64,000 nucleotides of DNA from Chryseobacterium sp. RU37D (lineage in GTDB: Bacteria; Bacteroidota; Bacteroidia; Flavobacteriales; Weeksellaceae), in assembly GCF_900156075.1 (NCBI RefSeq), contig NZ_FTMM01000002.1, forward strand, positions 1 to 64,000, given 5' to 3'. Below the pieces are notes generated by a model that searched no databases, was not told the DNA's origin, and worked only from the letters and a program-made list of their open reading frames with translations. Position numbers and translations under genes: made by a program. Below are positions 16,840 to 26,989 of the stretch, piece by piece; the stretch's first letter is position 1, and every line of letters begins with the position of its first letter.

Positions 16840-18042
16840 ATGAGTCTTTCTGGGAAAAAAATTCTCATCGCGATTTCTGGCGGGATTGCAGCTTATAAAA
16901 CACATTTTCTAATTAGGGATTTTGTGAAGAAAGGTGCAGAAGTTCAGATAATTATGACTCCTGATGCAGAACATTTTGTAACTAAGCTGAGTATTTCCAC
17001 TTTATCCAAAAAACCCGTTTACACAGATTTTTACAGTGATAACGGAACCTGGAACAGTCATGTAGAAATAGCTTTATGGGCAGATGTAATGATTGTTGCT
17101 CCTTGTACAGCCAATACTTTGGCCAAAATGGTCCATGGAATGTGTGATAATCTTGTAATTGCAACCTATATGTCAGCAAAATGTCCCGTGTTTATAGCTC
17201 CGGCAATGGATTTGGATATGTATGCACACCCTTCTACAAACAAAAATTTAGTGTTGGCAGAAAGCTACGGTCATATTGTTATTCCTGCCGAAAATGGAGA
17301 ATTGGCCAGTGGATTGACCGGGCAGGGAAGAATGGCGGAACCGGAAACCATTTCTAAAGCGGTTGAAGATTTTTTTGATTCAAATGTTCAAAAAACATTG
17401 AAAGGGAAAACCGTTTTAATTACGGCAGGACCTACTTATGAGGCAATCGATCCGGTAAGATTTATAGGGAATCATTCTTCGGGGAAAATGGGGTTTTCCC
17501 TGGCAGAAGAGGCTTCTAAAAGAGGGGCGAAAGTAATTTTAATTTCCGGGCCGAGCTCCCAAACCATAAATGATAGAAATGTTGATCTGCATAAAGTAAC
17601 TTCTGCAAAAGAAATGCTCGCCAAAGTCTTTGAGTTTTACGATAAAATTGACATTGGAATTGCCAGTGCCGCTGTTGCAGACTACTCTCCTAAGGATGTG
17701 GCAAAAGAAAAAATCAAAAAAGATGATGAAAACCTGATGATTGAGCTGATCAAAAATCCGGATATCCTGAAAACAATGGGTGAGAAGAAAACCCATCAGT
17801 TTTTGGTAGGATTTGCTTTGGAAACACAAAATGAAGAAGAAAATGCAAAAGGGAAATTAGCCAAAAAAAATCTGGATATGATCGTACTGAATTCTCTCCG
17901 TGATGAAGGTGCAGGTTTTAAAAATGATACCAACAAAATAAAGATATTCACCAAAACGGAAAAGAAAGAATTTGATCTGAAATCCAAAGATGACGTGGCA
18001 AAAGATATTTTAGACTTCGTTGAGGCTCAACTTTTAAAATAA
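16840..18042 (+). CDS. coaBC: Bifunctional phosphopantothenoylcysteine decarboxylase/synthetase
   Basis: A 400-residue fusion that makes 4'-phosphopantetheine for coenzyme A. The N-terminal CoaC flavoprotein domain (1-180) has SGGIAAYKT, the HVEIALWADVMIVAPCTANTLAK region and the APAMDLDMY loop. The C-terminal CoaB domain (from about 190) has LITAGPTYEAIDPVRFIGNHSSGKMG and the synthetase lysine region KIKKDDENLMIELIKNPDIL. Its length and order are normal. The DUF4835 gene follows after 36 bp, then recN, an order seen in many flavobacteria. Confidence 0.95.
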   Translation: MSLSGKKILIAISGGIAAYKTHFLIRDFVKKGAEVQIIMTPDAEHFVTKLSISTLSKKPVYTDFYSDNGTWNSHVEIALWADVMIVAPCTANTLAKMVHGMCDNLVIATYMSAKCPVFIAPAMDLDMYAHPSTNKNLVLAESYGHIVIPAENGELASGLTGQGRMAEPETISKAVEDFFDSNVQKTLKGKTVLITAGPTYEAIDPVRFIGNHSSGKMGFSLAEEASKRGAKVILISGPSSQTINDRNVDLHKVTSAKEMLAKVFEFYDKIDIGIASAAVADYSPKDVAKEKIKKDDENLMIELIKNPDILKTMGEKKTHQFLVGFALETQNEEENAKGKLAKKNLDMIVLNSLRDEGAGFKNDTNKIKIFTKTEKKEFDLKSKDDVAKDILDFVEAQLLK

Positions 18043-18078
18043 TTTTAATAAATTTCCGTTCTCAATTTTTATTAGATA

Positions 18079-18987
18079 ATGAAAAAATTTTTAAGCATAT
18101 TTTTACTGCTGATTTTGTGTAATCTAAGCTTTTCTCAGGAAATATTGGCTACGGTTCAGGTAAATTCCCAGCAGTTGGGGGGAAGTAATCAGTCTGCGTA
18201 TAAAGCCCTGGAGAAAAGTTTAAGGGATTTTATCAATAATACCAGCTGGACAGGAAAAAAACTCCAGAACTTTGAAAAAATAAAATCAAATTTTGCTATT
18301 GTTGTCAGCGAAAGAGACGGGAACAGGTTCAGGGGCAGCATTGTTGTACAGGCAGTCCGCCCGGTTTACAACACTACTTACGAATCTCCTCTGATTAACC
18401 TTCAGGACCAGAGATTTTCTTTTGATTATATTGAAAACGAGAACCTTATCTTTAATGAAAGACAATTCTCAGGAAAAAACCTGATCGATGTAATCAGCTT
18501 TTATGTATATCTTATTTTAGGTGTTGATGCAGACAGCTTCCAGTCGATGGGAGGAACTGAGTGGTTCCAAAAAGCCCAGCAAATTGCTCAGAACGGAGAA
18601 TCTCAGAACACTTACGATGGTTGGAAACAGATCAACGAGCCGAGAAGCCGTTCTATTTTAATTAAAGAAATTATGAGCCCGAACTGGAGCCAGCTTCGTG
18701 CGACAAGTTATTCTTATCATAGAGCAGGTTTAGACAATTTGTTCAATCAAGATCAGACTGCGGCAAAAAAAGTGATTTTTGATGCCCTAATGCAGCTGAG
18801 ACAATATGAAAACTCTTTCCAGCAGGCATATTATTTTAATCTTTTCATGGATACAAAGTCGGATGAGATCTTTAATATCTTTAATTCCGGGAACAACGGA
18901 GGGATTGTTTTAGGTGATCTTAAAAATGAAATGACGATTCTGGCACCAAAATTCATAGAAGGAAAGTGGAGCAAATGGAAACAGTAA
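18079..18987 (+). CDS. DUF4835 family periplasmic protein (PorD-type in some annotations)
   Basis: A 302-residue exported protein with signal peptide (MKKFLSIFLLLILCNLSFSQ). The mature start EILATVQVNSQQL and the SSYHRAGLDNLF-like helical C-terminal half match DUF4835, which is almost always found between coaBC and recN in flavobacteria. Some annotation pipelines call this family PorD and link it to the type IX secretion system; I am recalling that name and could not check it. Two T9SS substrates in this window make the system's presence plausible. Confidence 0.8.
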   Translation: MKKFLSIFLLLILCNLSFSQEILATVQVNSQQLGGSNQSAYKALEKSLRDFINNTSWTGKKLQNFEKIKSNFAIVVSERDGNRFRGSIVVQAVRPVYNTTYESPLINLQDQRFSFDYIENENLIFNERQFSGKNLIDVISFYVYLILGVDADSFQSMGGTEWFQKAQQIAQNGESQNTYDGWKQINEPRSRSILIKEIMSPNWSQLRATSYSYHRAGLDNLFNQDQTAAKKVIFDALMQLRQYENSFQQAYYFNLFMDTKSDEIFNIFNSGNNGGIVLGDLKNEMTILAPKFIEGKWSKWKQ

Positions 18988-18993
18988 CTTAAC

Positions 18994-19024
18994 TTGAATT
19001 CTGAAATCTAAAGTTCTATATTTG
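18994..19024 (+). promoter_or_regulatory. Promoter of recN
   Basis: TTG at 18994-18996, a 20-bp spacer, then TATATTTG (19017-19024) followed by C. Both elements fit the Bacteroidota sigma-A consensus. The ATG of recN is 29 bp downstream of the -7 box. Confidence 0.7.
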
Positions 19025-19052
19025 CAATAGCTAAAATAATCTGCTATTATCA

Positions 19053-20702
19053 ATGCTTTCGAGAATTTACATTAAAAACTTTGCCCTGATTGATACACTT
19101 GAAGTATCGCTGCATAATGGCTTACAAGTCATCACTGGAGAAACCGGTGCCGGAAAATCTATCATTTTAGGAGCTTTAAGGCTCATCCTGGGCGAAAGGG
19201 CGGATGTAAAATCCATCTCAAAAGTAGAAGAAAAAAGCATTGTAGAGACAGAATTTGCCTTAAATAACCAATTCAAAAAGTTCTTCATCGAAAATGATCT
19301 CGATTATGAACATCAGACGATCATCCGCAGAGAAATTTTGCCTTCTGGGAGATCACGTGCATTCATTAATGACGTTCCGGTGACGCTGGATGTTTTGAAG
19401 GAGCTGTCTTCCAGGCTTATAGATATTCATTCACAGTTTGAAACGTCCAACTTGTTTACTTCCGAATATCAGTTCAAAATAATTGACGGGCTTTCCGAAA
19501 ATAAAAAGCTTATCGAAGAATACCAAGATGAATTTTCAGATTTTCAAAGCTTAAAAATACAGCTTAAAAAGATTCAGGAACAGCTTTCTGAATCCAGAAA
19601 AGAAAGTGACTATAAAGATTTTCTTTTAAGTGAGCTGGAAGAGCTGAGACTTGATGATGTAGATTACGAAGAACTTCAAAACCAGCTTTCCATACAAGAA
19701 AATGCCGAAATGATTTCTGAAAACCTGGCTCAGGTATTATCAAGATTTCATCAGGAAGAAGTCGGGATTTTATCTTTCTTTAATGAAGCTAAAAATAAAT
19801 TATCGAAAATTGCGGAAGTTTCAGCGGGCTTTGCAGAGCTTGATGAAAGGCTGGAAACATCTTTTGTGGAATTAAAAGATATCATTTCCGAGCTTGAAAA
19901 TGAGTCGGAAAAAATTGAAATAAATCCAGAAAACTTGGCATTACTTGCTGAGGTTAACAATAAAATCAATTCTCTGTTCTTAAAACATAATGCTTCTGAT
20001 ATTTCAGAATTAAAAGAGATCAGAGATCAGCTGGCCGGCGATCAGAAAGGTGCTTCGGAACTGGAATCCCAGATTAAAGAAATTGAAGAAAATATTTCAG
20101 GAAAAGAAAAAATACTTCAGGCTCTCTCTGAAAAACTTTCGAAGAACAGAAAAAAAAGTGTTCCTGTTTTTATTAAAAAAGTAGAAGAATTGCTTAAAAA
20201 ATTAGGCCTTGAAAAAGCTAAAGTTGATATCGAACTTCTAAATTCTTCAGATTTTAATCAGTTCGGGAGGGAAAATATCCAGCTTCTGTTCCAGGCGAAT
20301 TCAGGCTTTCCCTTAAAACCGATTCAGACCGCTATTTCCGGAGGTGAAAGATCAAGGGTAATGTTGGCCGTAAAGAAAATCATTGCCGAAAGTGACGAGC
20401 TTCCGACTTTGATTTTAGATGAGATTGATACTGGCGTTTCAGGGAAAGTAGCCGAGGAAATCGGAAATCTGATGCGCGAAATGTCCGCTGATATGCAGCT
20501 TATTGTAATTTCTCACCTGGCACAGGTGGCTGCAAAAGGGAATAACAATTATAAGGTGGTGAAGCAGGATGTCTCTGGAAGAACACAATCGACAATTGTT
20601 CCTTTAAATGACGAGGAAAAGCTGAACGAAATCGCTCAGTTGCTTTCAGGAAGCAAGATTACAGAAGCGGCTCTGGCCCAGGCGCGTGAGCTTATAGGGT
20701 GA
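19053..20702 (+). CDS. recN: DNA repair ATPase RecN
   Basis: A 549-residue SMC-like protein for double-strand break repair. Walker A GETGAGKS is near residue 30, long coiled-coil arms fill the middle, and the ABC signature AISGGERSRVMLA and Walker B PTLILDEIDTGVSG are in the last third. The N-terminal MLSRIYIKNFALIDTLE is typical. Its length is normal. It is driven by its own promoter. Confidence 0.95.
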   Translation: MLSRIYIKNFALIDTLEVSLHNGLQVITGETGAGKSIILGALRLILGERADVKSISKVEEKSIVETEFALNNQFKKFFIENDLDYEHQTIIRREILPSGRSRAFINDVPVTLDVLKELSSRLIDIHSQFETSNLFTSEYQFKIIDGLSENKKLIEEYQDEFSDFQSLKIQLKKIQEQLSESRKESDYKDFLLSELEELRLDDVDYEELQNQLSIQENAEMISENLAQVLSRFHQEEVGILSFFNEAKNKLSKIAEVSAGFAELDERLETSFVELKDIISELENESEKIEINPENLALLAEVNNKINSLFLKHNASDISELKEIRDQLAGDQKGASELESQIKEIEENISGKEKILQALSEKLSKNRKKSVPVFIKKVEELLKKLGLEKAKVDIELLNSSDFNQFGRENIQLLFQANSGFPLKPIQTAISGGERSRVMLAVKKIIAESDELPTLILDEIDTGVSGKVAEEIGNLMREMSADMQLIVISHLAQVAAKGNNNYKVVKQDVSGRTQSTIVPLNDEEKLNEIAQLLSGSKITEAALAQARELIG

Positions 20703-20833
20703 ATTTTTCACAAAAAATGAACATTTTTAGAAAAACAGTATATTATTTGACATTATTTGTTTAAATTTTTTAAGTATAAGGAAAATTCTGTAACATTTTT
20801 AGGGTTATATTTACTAATGTAAAAAAGATAACT

Positions 20834-22300
20834 ATGTTTTTTAAATTCCTGAGACTAGAAATCAAAAGCTTTTTCCGCGGGTCTTCTTTGGGTGTTAATC
20901 TTGCGATGAAAATTCTCCGTTTTATCGGGATACTTTATTTTATGACATGTCTGGTTTTAGCTGCATTTGGAGTTTTTTATCTCATCGAAGAAAAAATGCA
21001 GGAAAACCCTGTTAAAATTGTTTCCAGATTTTTAATTGCTGCCTGGGCCGTCGATCTGATCCTTAAATATATCTGGCAGGAATTGCCTACACAGAACATC
21101 AAACCCTTCCTTACGCTGAATATTCCTAAAAAAACATTAGTGAATTATATGCTGAGTAAGACTTTTCTTTCTGCTCTCAGCTGGCTGAATTCATTATTTT
21201 TCTTCACATTTTGCGGAATCGCGTTGTTTAATGGGTACAGTATTTCCGGTATTTTAGGTTGGCTGATCGGGGTTTCTCTGTTGTTTTACCTTAATAATTT
21301 TATCAATATTCTTTTTAATAATAAGGAGGCTGTTGCTATCGTTGTTGCATGTATTTTTGCCGCGGTTGCCGGACTGACCTATTATAACATCATTCCGATG
21401 TTGTCCTATTCTGAAAGATTTTTCTTCAGCTTTTTTGAAAGGCCCTATTTTGCTGTTATCTCAATAGTATCATTTATCGGGTTATGGAAGATATGTTTTA
21501 ATCATATCCGTAAAGTTTTCTACCTTGATCAGGGGCTTGAAACGAAAAAAACTGTCGGGAAAACTGAAAATATTGCTTTCCTGAATAAATATGGAGCAAT
21601 TGGAACTTTCATTAATAATGACATAAAAATGTTGAGAAGAAACAAGATCACTAAAGGTATTTTATGGGGAAGTCTCCTGTTTCTTTTTTACGGGCTGCTT
21701 ATTTTTTCTTCATCAATTTACAAAACTCCGGCAATGATGATGTTTATGGGATTGTTTGTAACGGGAGGTTTCCAGTTTTTATTCGGGCAGCGGGTTCCGG
21801 CCTTTGACAGCTCCTATTATCCTTTGATGATGACATTGAATGTACCTTACAAAGAATACCTTAAGGCAAAATGGTGGCTGATGAATATAGTGACAGGAGC
21901 TTCAATGATTTTAGCCGTTTGCTATGTCTATTTCGGATGGGAAATGTATCTTACCTTTTTTGCTGCAGGAATTTATAATATTGGAGTTAATTCTCAGTTC
22001 ACGCTTTGGTCAGGAGCTTTTAACAAAACGCAGATTGATCTTAATTCTAAAGAAAAAAGATTCGGGCAGAAGAATAGTTTCAATATGAAAGCTTTGCTGC
22101 TATTAATTCCGAAAATGATTTTGCCGATGGTGGTTTTTGGTCTTGTTCAGAAATACTTGGGGATTACGGCCGGTGTTGTCAGCATTGCCGTAATTGGGCT
22201 GATTGGCTTTTTGTTCAAGGAAAAAATCTTCAATATTATTGTAAGACATTATAAGGTAGAAAAATACGGCACATTAGAAGCATTCAAAAACAAAGATTAA
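20834..22300 (+). CDS. DUF5687 family ABC-type membrane protein
   Basis: A 488-residue membrane protein with about twelve hydrophobic segments. The start MFFKFLRLEIKSFFRGSSLG and the PFLTLNIPKKTLVNYML loop match DUF5687, a Bacteroidota family paired with an ABC ATPase. The ATPase gene begins 1 nt after this stop, so the two surely form one transporter. The cargo is unknown. Confidence 0.85.
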   Translation: MFFKFLRLEIKSFFRGSSLGVNLAMKILRFIGILYFMTCLVLAAFGVFYLIEEKMQENPVKIVSRFLIAAWAVDLILKYIWQELPTQNIKPFLTLNIPKKTLVNYMLSKTFLSALSWLNSLFFFTFCGIALFNGYSISGILGWLIGVSLLFYLNNFINILFNNKEAVAIVVACIFAAVAGLTYYNIIPMLSYSERFFFSFFERPYFAVISIVSFIGLWKICFNHIRKVFYLDQGLETKKTVGKTENIAFLNKYGAIGTFINNDIKMLRRNKITKGILWGSLLFLFYGLLIFSSSIYKTPAMMMFMGLFVTGGFQFLFGQRVPAFDSSYYPLMMTLNVPYKEYLKAKWWLMNIVTGASMILAVCYVYFGWEMYLTFFAAGIYNIGVNSQFTLWSGAFNKTQIDLNSKEKRFGQKNSFNMKALLLLIPKMILPMVVFGLVQKYLGITAGVVSIAVIGLIGFLFKEKIFNIIVRHYKVEKYGTLEAFKNKD

Positions 22301-22301
22301 T

Positions 22302-23042
22302 ATGATTACTATTAATAATTTAAAGAAAACATACGGCAATGCAACCGTTTTAAATATAGAGCATCTTGAAATCCCGAATGGAGAAACTTTCGGACTGGTC
22401 GGAAACAACGGAGCAGGAAAAACGACACTGTTCAGCCTAATGCTAGACCTGATCCAAGCTACTACAGGCTTTGTAAGCATCGACGGAATTAAGGTAAATG
22501 AATCTGAAGCTTGGAAAAATAAAGTTTCAGCCTTTGTAGATGATTCTTTCCTGATCGGGTACCTCACGCCGGAGGAATATTTTTATTTCATCGGGGAATT
22601 AAGAGGGCAGAACAAGGCTTCAGTAGATGAATTTCTGAAACAATTTCATGATCTTTTCAATGGAGAGATTTTAAATTCCGGAAAATATGTCCGTGATCTT
22701 TCAAAAGGGAATCAGAAAAAAGTAGGCATTGTGGGAGCCATTATAGGTAACCCGGAAATCATCATTTTAGATGAGCCTTTTGCCAATCTTGATCCTTCCA
22801 CGCAGATCAAACTGAAGAATTTAATTAAGGAATTATCAAAGCAGGATGGTGTTACTTTCCTCATTTCAAGTCATGATCTTTCGCATACCACAGAGGTCTG
22901 CAACAGAATTGCAGTGGTTAATAAAGGCCAGCTGGTAAAAGATATCAAGACGAATCCGGAAACATTGAGAGATCTTGAGCAATATTTTGCTAATCAGGTC
23001 TCTAAACCTGTGGAAAATGTTGATATTAATGAATTAAAATAA
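22302..23042 (+). CDS. ABC transporter ATP-binding protein
   Basis: A 246-residue ABC ATPase with Walker A GNNGAGKTT (about residues 33-41), the signature SKGNQKKVGIVGAI in a divergent form (LSKGNQKK) and Walker B IIILDEPFANLDPS, with the switch histidine in ISSHDLSH. The LSKGNQKK signature places it among drug/bacteriocin-type exporters (CcmA-like). It partners the DUF5687 protein encoded immediately upstream. A perfect hairpin repeat follows the stop. Confidence 0.9.
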   Translation: MITINNLKKTYGNATVLNIEHLEIPNGETFGLVGNNGAGKTTLFSLMLDLIQATTGFVSIDGIKVNESEAWKNKVSAFVDDSFLIGYLTPEEYFYFIGELRGQNKASVDEFLKQFHDLFNGEILNSGKYVRDLSKGNQKKVGIVGAIIGNPEIIILDEPFANLDPSTQIKLKNLIKELSKQDGVTFLISSHDLSHTTEVCNRIAVVNKGQLVKDIKTNPETLRDLEQYFANQVSKPVENVDINELK

Positions 23043-23052
23043 TACGCTTACT

Positions 23053-23085
23053 AAACCTTCAAGGTTTTTAAAACCTTGAAGGTTT
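23053..23085. repeat. AAACCT..AGGTTT hairpin repeat, copy 1
   Basis: AAACCTTCAAGGTTTT (23053-23068) and its exact 16-bp reverse complement (23070-23085) are separated by one base. Each arm is itself nearly palindromic. Related copies lie at 40757-40789 and 42281-42310. Located between convergent genes, it may also serve as a terminator. Confidence 0.8.
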
Positions 23086-23144
23086 GATTACAAATAAAAA
23101 ACTCCAGTATTTCTGAGGTTCTTTATAATCAATATTTAATTCAT

Positions 23145-24539
23145 TTATTTTAAACTTTCCACCATATCTTCCGGCTTTACCCATTCATCAAATTGCTCCG
23201 GAGTTAAAAGGCCAAGGTTTACAGCTTCTTCTTTTAGTGTTGTTCCGTTTTTGTGGGCGGTTTTGGCAATTTTTGCGGCATTTTCATACCCGATATGTGT
23301 ATTTAGAGCCGTTACCAGCATTAAAGACTTATCAACCAGTTCTTTAATTCTTTCATGATTCGGTTCAATTCCAACCGCGCAATGATCATTAAATGAAATA
23401 CATGCATCTGCAATCAACTGTGCAGATTGCAGGAAATTGTAAGCCATCACAGGTTTGAAAACATTCAGTTCATAATTTCCCTGAGTTCCGGCAAAGGAAA
23501 TTGTGGTATCATTTCCCAAAACCTGAGCGCAAACCATCGTCATCGCTTCATTTTGCGTAGGATTTACTTTTCCTGGCATGATAGAAGAACCCGGTTCATT
23601 CTCAGGAATATGGATTTCCCCGATGCCTGAACGTGGTCCCGAAGCCAGCAATCTTATATCCTGCGCAATTTTATATAGAGAAACAGCCAGTTGTTTTAAA
23701 GCTCCGTGGGATTCTACGATGGCATCATGAGCAGCTAATGCTTCAAATTTATTTTCTGCGGTTACAAAAGGAAGATTCGTGAATTTGGCAATGTATTCTG
23801 CCACTTTTATATCGTAACCTTGAGGGGTGTTCAAGCCTGTGCCAACCGCTGTTCCTCCTAAAGCAAGCTCAGAAAGATGAGGTAAAGTATTCTTCAGTGC
23901 TTTGATTCCGAAGTTCAGTTGAGCGACATAGCCTGAAAATTCCTGTCCCAAAGTCAGTGGAGTAGCATCCATCAAATGGGTTCTCCCGATTTTAACAATA
24001 TCTTTAAATGCTTCTGATTTTTGTGATAAAGTATCTCTTAATTTTTCAACCGCAGGAATTGTCGTTTCAACGACCTTTTTGTAGGCGGCAATGTGCATTG
24101 CTGTTGGATAAGTGTCGTTAGAAGATTGGGATTTATTCACGTCATCATTGGCGTGAATTTCAGATTTCTCACCCAAATTTCCACCGTTGTTGACATGAGC
24201 TTTATTGGAAATAACTTCATTTACGTTCATGTTTGATTGTGTTCCAGAGCCGGTTTGCCAGATAACCAAAGGAAATTGATCGTTGAGTTTTCCTTCCAGG
24301 ATTTCATCGCAAACATTTGCAATTAAATCTCTTTTTTCTGTTGAAAGAACGCCTAAATCTGTATTGGTAAACGCAGCTGCTTTTTTCAAATAAGCAAAAG
24401 CTTCAATAATCTCGTGTGGCATAGAGCCTTCCGGGCCGATTTTGAAATTGTTTCTTGAACGTTCTGTCTGTGCGCCCCAAAACTTGTCCGCAGGAACCTG
24501 CACTTCACCCATGGTGTCTTTTTCTATTCTGTAATTCAT
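23145..24539 (-). CDS. fumC: Class II fumarate hydratase
   Basis: A 464-residue iron-independent fumarase of the aspartase/fumarase superfamily, converting fumarate to malate. The signature [11 protein letters not shown] is present, with [17 protein letters not shown] and the catalytic region [20 protein letters not shown] chose the internal ATG at 24539 ([13 protein letters not shown]): it gives the family's usual 464 residues, whereas the upstream codons are non-conserved and run into an inverted repeat. It is divergent from a second, unrelated fumarase at 24862. Confidence 0.94.
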   Translation of the reverse strand: MNYRIEKDTMGEVQVPADKFWGAQTERSRNNFKIGPEGSMPHEIIEAFAYLKKAAAFTNTDLGVLSTEKRDLIANVCDEILEGKLNDQFPLVIWQTGSGTQSNMNVNEVISNKAHVNNGGNLGEKSEIHANDDVNKSQSSNDTYPTAMHIAAYKKVVETTIPAVEKLRDTLSQKSEAFKDIVKIGRTHLMDATPLTLGQEFSGYVAQLNFGIKALKNTLPHLSELALGGTAVGTGLNTPQGYDIKVAEYIAKFTNLPFVTAENKFEALAAHDAIVESHGALKQLAVSLYKIAQDIRLLASGPRSGIGEIHIPENEPGSSIMPGKVNPTQNEAMTMVCAQVLGNDTTISFAGTQGNYELNVFKPVMAYNFLQSAQLIADACISFNDHCAVGIEPNHERIKELVDKSLMLVTALNTHIGYENAAKIAKTAHKNGTTLKEEAVNLGLLTPEQFDEWVKPEDMVESLK

Positions 24540-24560
24540 TGTGATTGAAATTTGTTTTGA

Positions 24561-24728
24561 TTTAACCACAAAAGGCACAAAAGATTTATTTAATTTTTAA
24601 AAGAATTTCAAAAGTCCACAAAATTGAAAATCAAAGATTTTCAAAAACTAATGTGTTCTTCTAAAGCAGTATTTATTAAGCTTAAAATAACTAAAGTGCT
24701 AAAAACTTTTGTGCCTTTTGTGGTTAAA
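24561..24728. repeat. MITE-like element with 23-bp perfect terminal inverted repeats
   Basis: Positions 24561-24583 (beginning TTTAACCACAAAAGG) and 24706-24728 are exact reverse complements over 23 bp, bounding a 168-bp AT-rich element without an ORF. A smaller internal hairpin (TTGAAAATC 24624-24632 / GATTTTCAA 24636-24644) sits inside. It fills most of the 322-bp gap between the two fumarase genes and starts about 20 bp upstream of the fumC start codon. Confidence 0.75.
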
Positions 24729-24835
24729 AATATGTTCCTATAAAGTTAATGAGAAATAAAAACTCTCGCAATTTATAATCATTATAAATATCAATCTAAG
24801 TCGCTGATTTTACTCATGTTTTTTTGTGTAAGCCG

Positions 24836-24843
24836 TATTTTTG
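24836..24843 (+). promoter_or_regulatory. Promoter -7 box for class I fumarase
   Basis: TATTTTTG followed by C, 19 bp before the ATG of the class I fumarase gene. It sits outside the MITE-like element. No good -33 box is visible. Confidence 0.5.
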
Positions 24844-24861
24844 CAGGAATAAAAAATTGAA

Positions 24862-26469
24862 ATGGAATTTAGATATCAGGATCCGTATCCGATTCAGAAA
24901 GATGATACGGTATATAAGAAGCTTACCTCAGATTATGTGAAAGTTGAAAAACTGGGAGACAGAGAAATTTTAACTGTAGATCCGAAAGGTCTTGAACTTC
25001 TTGCTGAAGAAGCCATGGCAGATGTTTCTTTTATGCTTCGTTCTTCACATTTAGAGAGTCTTAGAAGAATTATCGATGATCCTGAAGCTACAGATAACGA
25101 TAGATTCGTTGCCTATAATTTACTACAAAATGCTGCTGTTGCTGTAGAAGGAGCTTTGCCTTCTTGTCAGGATACCGGGACGGCGATTGTAATGGGTAAA
25201 AAAGGAGAAAACGTTTATACAGGCGTTGATGATGGCGAGTATTTAAGCAAAGGAATTTACAACACCTATCAAAAAAGAAATTTAAGATATTCTCAGGTGG
25301 TACCTTTAACGATGTTTGAAGAGAAAAATTCTGGCTCAAATCTTCCGGCGCAAATTGATATTTATGCTAAAAAAGGAGATTATTATGAATTTTTATTCTT
25401 AACAAAAGGAGGAGGATCAGCAAATAAAACTTTTCTTTACCAAAAGACAAAATCTTTACTCAACGAAAAATCTTTGGAAGCTTTCGTAAAAGAAAGAATT
25501 TCAGATTTGGGAACGGCTGCTTGCCCACCTTATCACTTGGCTTTAGTAATAGGTGGAACCTCTGCTGAAGCGAATTTAGCGGCTGTGAAAAAGGCTTCTG
25601 CAAAATATTACGACAATCTTCCGACAGAAGGAAATGAAGCCGGACAGGCTTTCAGAGATTTGGAATGGGAAGCAAAAGTTCAGAAAATCTGTCAGGAAAG
25701 TGAGATTGGGGCTCAGTTTGGCGGGAAATATTTAACACATGATGTTCGAGTAATCAGACTTCCTCGTCACGCGGCTTCATGCCCTGTGGGAATGGGAGTT
25801 TCTTGTTCGGCAGACAGAAATATCAAAGGAAAAATTACCCAAGAAGGTATTTTCTTAGAGCAATTGGAACAGAATCCTAAAAGATTTTTACCGGATACTC
25901 CTCCACATTTGGAAGAAGCAGTTGAAATTAATTTGAATCAGCCAATGCCTGAAATTTTAGCAGAACTTTCAAAATATCCAATTAAAACAAGATTAAAATT
26001 AAACGGAACATTAATCGTAGCAAGAGATATCGCTCACGCAAAGATCAAAGAATTATTGGATGCCGGACAATCTATGCCTGAATATTTCAAAAATCACCCG
26101 ATCTATTACGCAGGACCTGCAAAGACGCCGGAAGGAATGGCTTCAGGAAGTTTCGGACCCACAACGGCGGGAAGAATGGATGTTTATGTAGACGAATTCC
26201 AAAGCCACGGCGGAAGCATGATTATGCTTGCAAAAGGAAACAGAACAAAAGACGTGACTAATGCCTGCAATAAATACGGAGGCTTCTATTTAGGTTCTAT
26301 TGGCGGGCCGGCTGCGATTTTAGCAAAAGACAACATTTTGTCTGTTGAGGTAGTGGATTTCCCTGAATTAGGAATGGAAGCGGTAAGAAAAATCGAAGTA
26401 AAAGATTTTCCGGCATTTATCATTACGGATGATAAAGGGAATGATTTCTTTGCAGATCTTGCACATTAA
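24862..26469 (+). CDS. Class I (Fe-S) fumarate hydratase
   Basis: A 535-residue single-chain class I fumarase. The alpha-like half covers about residues 50-330, with [16 protein letters not shown], the [15 protein letters not shown] region and [14 protein letters not shown] supplying [4Fe-4S] cysteines. The beta-like half has [18 protein letters not shown] and [25 protein letters not shown]. This enzyme is oxygen-labile, in contrast to the stable FumC encoded divergently. Fusion of the alpha and beta domains is normal for FumA/FumB-type enzymes; I leave the symbol open because fumA and fumB cannot be told apart here. Confidence 0.92.
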   Translation: MEFRYQDPYPIQKDDTVYKKLTSDYVKVEKLGDREILTVDPKGLELLAEEAMADVSFMLRSSHLESLRRIIDDPEATDNDRFVAYNLLQNAAVAVEGALPSCQDTGTAIVMGKKGENVYTGVDDGEYLSKGIYNTYQKRNLRYSQVVPLTMFEEKNSGSNLPAQIDIYAKKGDYYEFLFLTKGGGSANKTFLYQKTKSLLNEKSLEAFVKERISDLGTAACPPYHLALVIGGTSAEANLAAVKKASAKYYDNLPTEGNEAGQAFRDLEWEAKVQKICQESEIGAQFGGKYLTHDVRVIRLPRHAASCPVGMGVSCSADRNIKGKITQEGIFLEQLEQNPKRFLPDTPPHLEEAVEINLNQPMPEILAELSKYPIKTRLKLNGTLIVARDIAHAKIKELLDAGQSMPEYFKNHPIYYAGPAKTPEGMASGSFGPTTAGRMDVYVDEFQSHGGSMIMLAKGNRTKDVTNACNKYGGFYLGSIGGPAAILAKDNILSVEVVDFPELGMEAVRKIEVKDFPAFIITDDKGNDFFADLAH

Positions 26470-26513
26470 ATTAATTTAAAATCAAAACAAATTTCAAAAT
26501 AGGACATTTACTA

Positions 26514-26545
26514 TTTGTTTAAAAAACAAAAAAGTCCTACTTTTG
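26514..26545 (+). promoter_or_regulatory. Promoter of the 96-aa membrane protein gene
   Basis: TTTG (26514-26517), a 20-bp spacer, then TACTTTTG (26538-26545) followed by C. This is one of the best matches to the Bacteroidota promoter in the window. The ATG lies 20 bp downstream, leaving a very short leader. Confidence 0.75.
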
Positions 26546-26564
26546 CCTAAAATCTTTAAGAAAA

Positions 26565-26855
26565 ATGATAACTATTTTATCAGCATTTTGGCCGTTTTAC
26601 CAGTTCCTTTGGACAATATTTTTCTTTACTATGTTCCTAGTAGGTTTCTGGTGTATCTTTATGTTCTTCGGATTAGTAATTCCAATGTGGTTGACAGAAG
26701 GATTAAAAGAATATTTCGGAAAAGTTAAACCTTTTGATCCTGAAGATATCAGAAGAAAGAATATTTATGAGCAGGAAGGCGTAGAAGTAATCTTCAACGA
26801 GCCTAAAGGTAACGGGCCTTTCTTACACGATGATCACGGACACGGACATCATTAA
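26565..26855 (+). CDS. Small membrane protein with histidine-rich tail
   Basis: A 96-residue protein with one long or two short transmembrane helices at residues 3-45 (FWPFYQFLWTIFFFTMF, then WCIFMFFGLVIPMWL). A soluble C-terminal half contains FDPEDIRRKNIYEQEGVE and ends in HDDHGHGHH. The tail could bind a metal such as zinc, nickel or copper, which is inference only. I know no named family. It has its own strong promoter and terminator, so it is a monocistronic gene and unlikely to be spurious. Confidence 0.75.
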   Translation: MITILSAFWPFYQFLWTIFFFTMFLVGFWCIFMFFGLVIPMWLTEGLKEYFGKVKPFDPEDIRRKNIYEQEGVEVIFNEPKGNGPFLHDDHGHGHH

Positions 26856-26920
26856 TTGATTGTCATTGTTTTCTCACCTGAATTCTGAGAAAGCAATATC
26901 AAAGCAAAACAACATATATT

Positions 26921-26949
26921 AAACCACTTATTTTTTAAGTGGTTTTTTT
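26921..26949 (+). terminator. Intrinsic terminator
   Basis: AAACCACTTA (26921-26930) pairs with TAAGTGGTTT (26936-26945), followed by TTTTG. It closes the small membrane protein gene. Confidence 0.8.
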
Positions 26950-26989
26950 GTTGTAATGTGTTTGTAAAAACCGTTAAAATTAGGCCAAA

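Noticed and set aside
22274..22567. 97-residue minus-strand ORF opposite the ABC ATPase
   Set aside because: Antisense shadow of the Walker A region of a well-supported gene.
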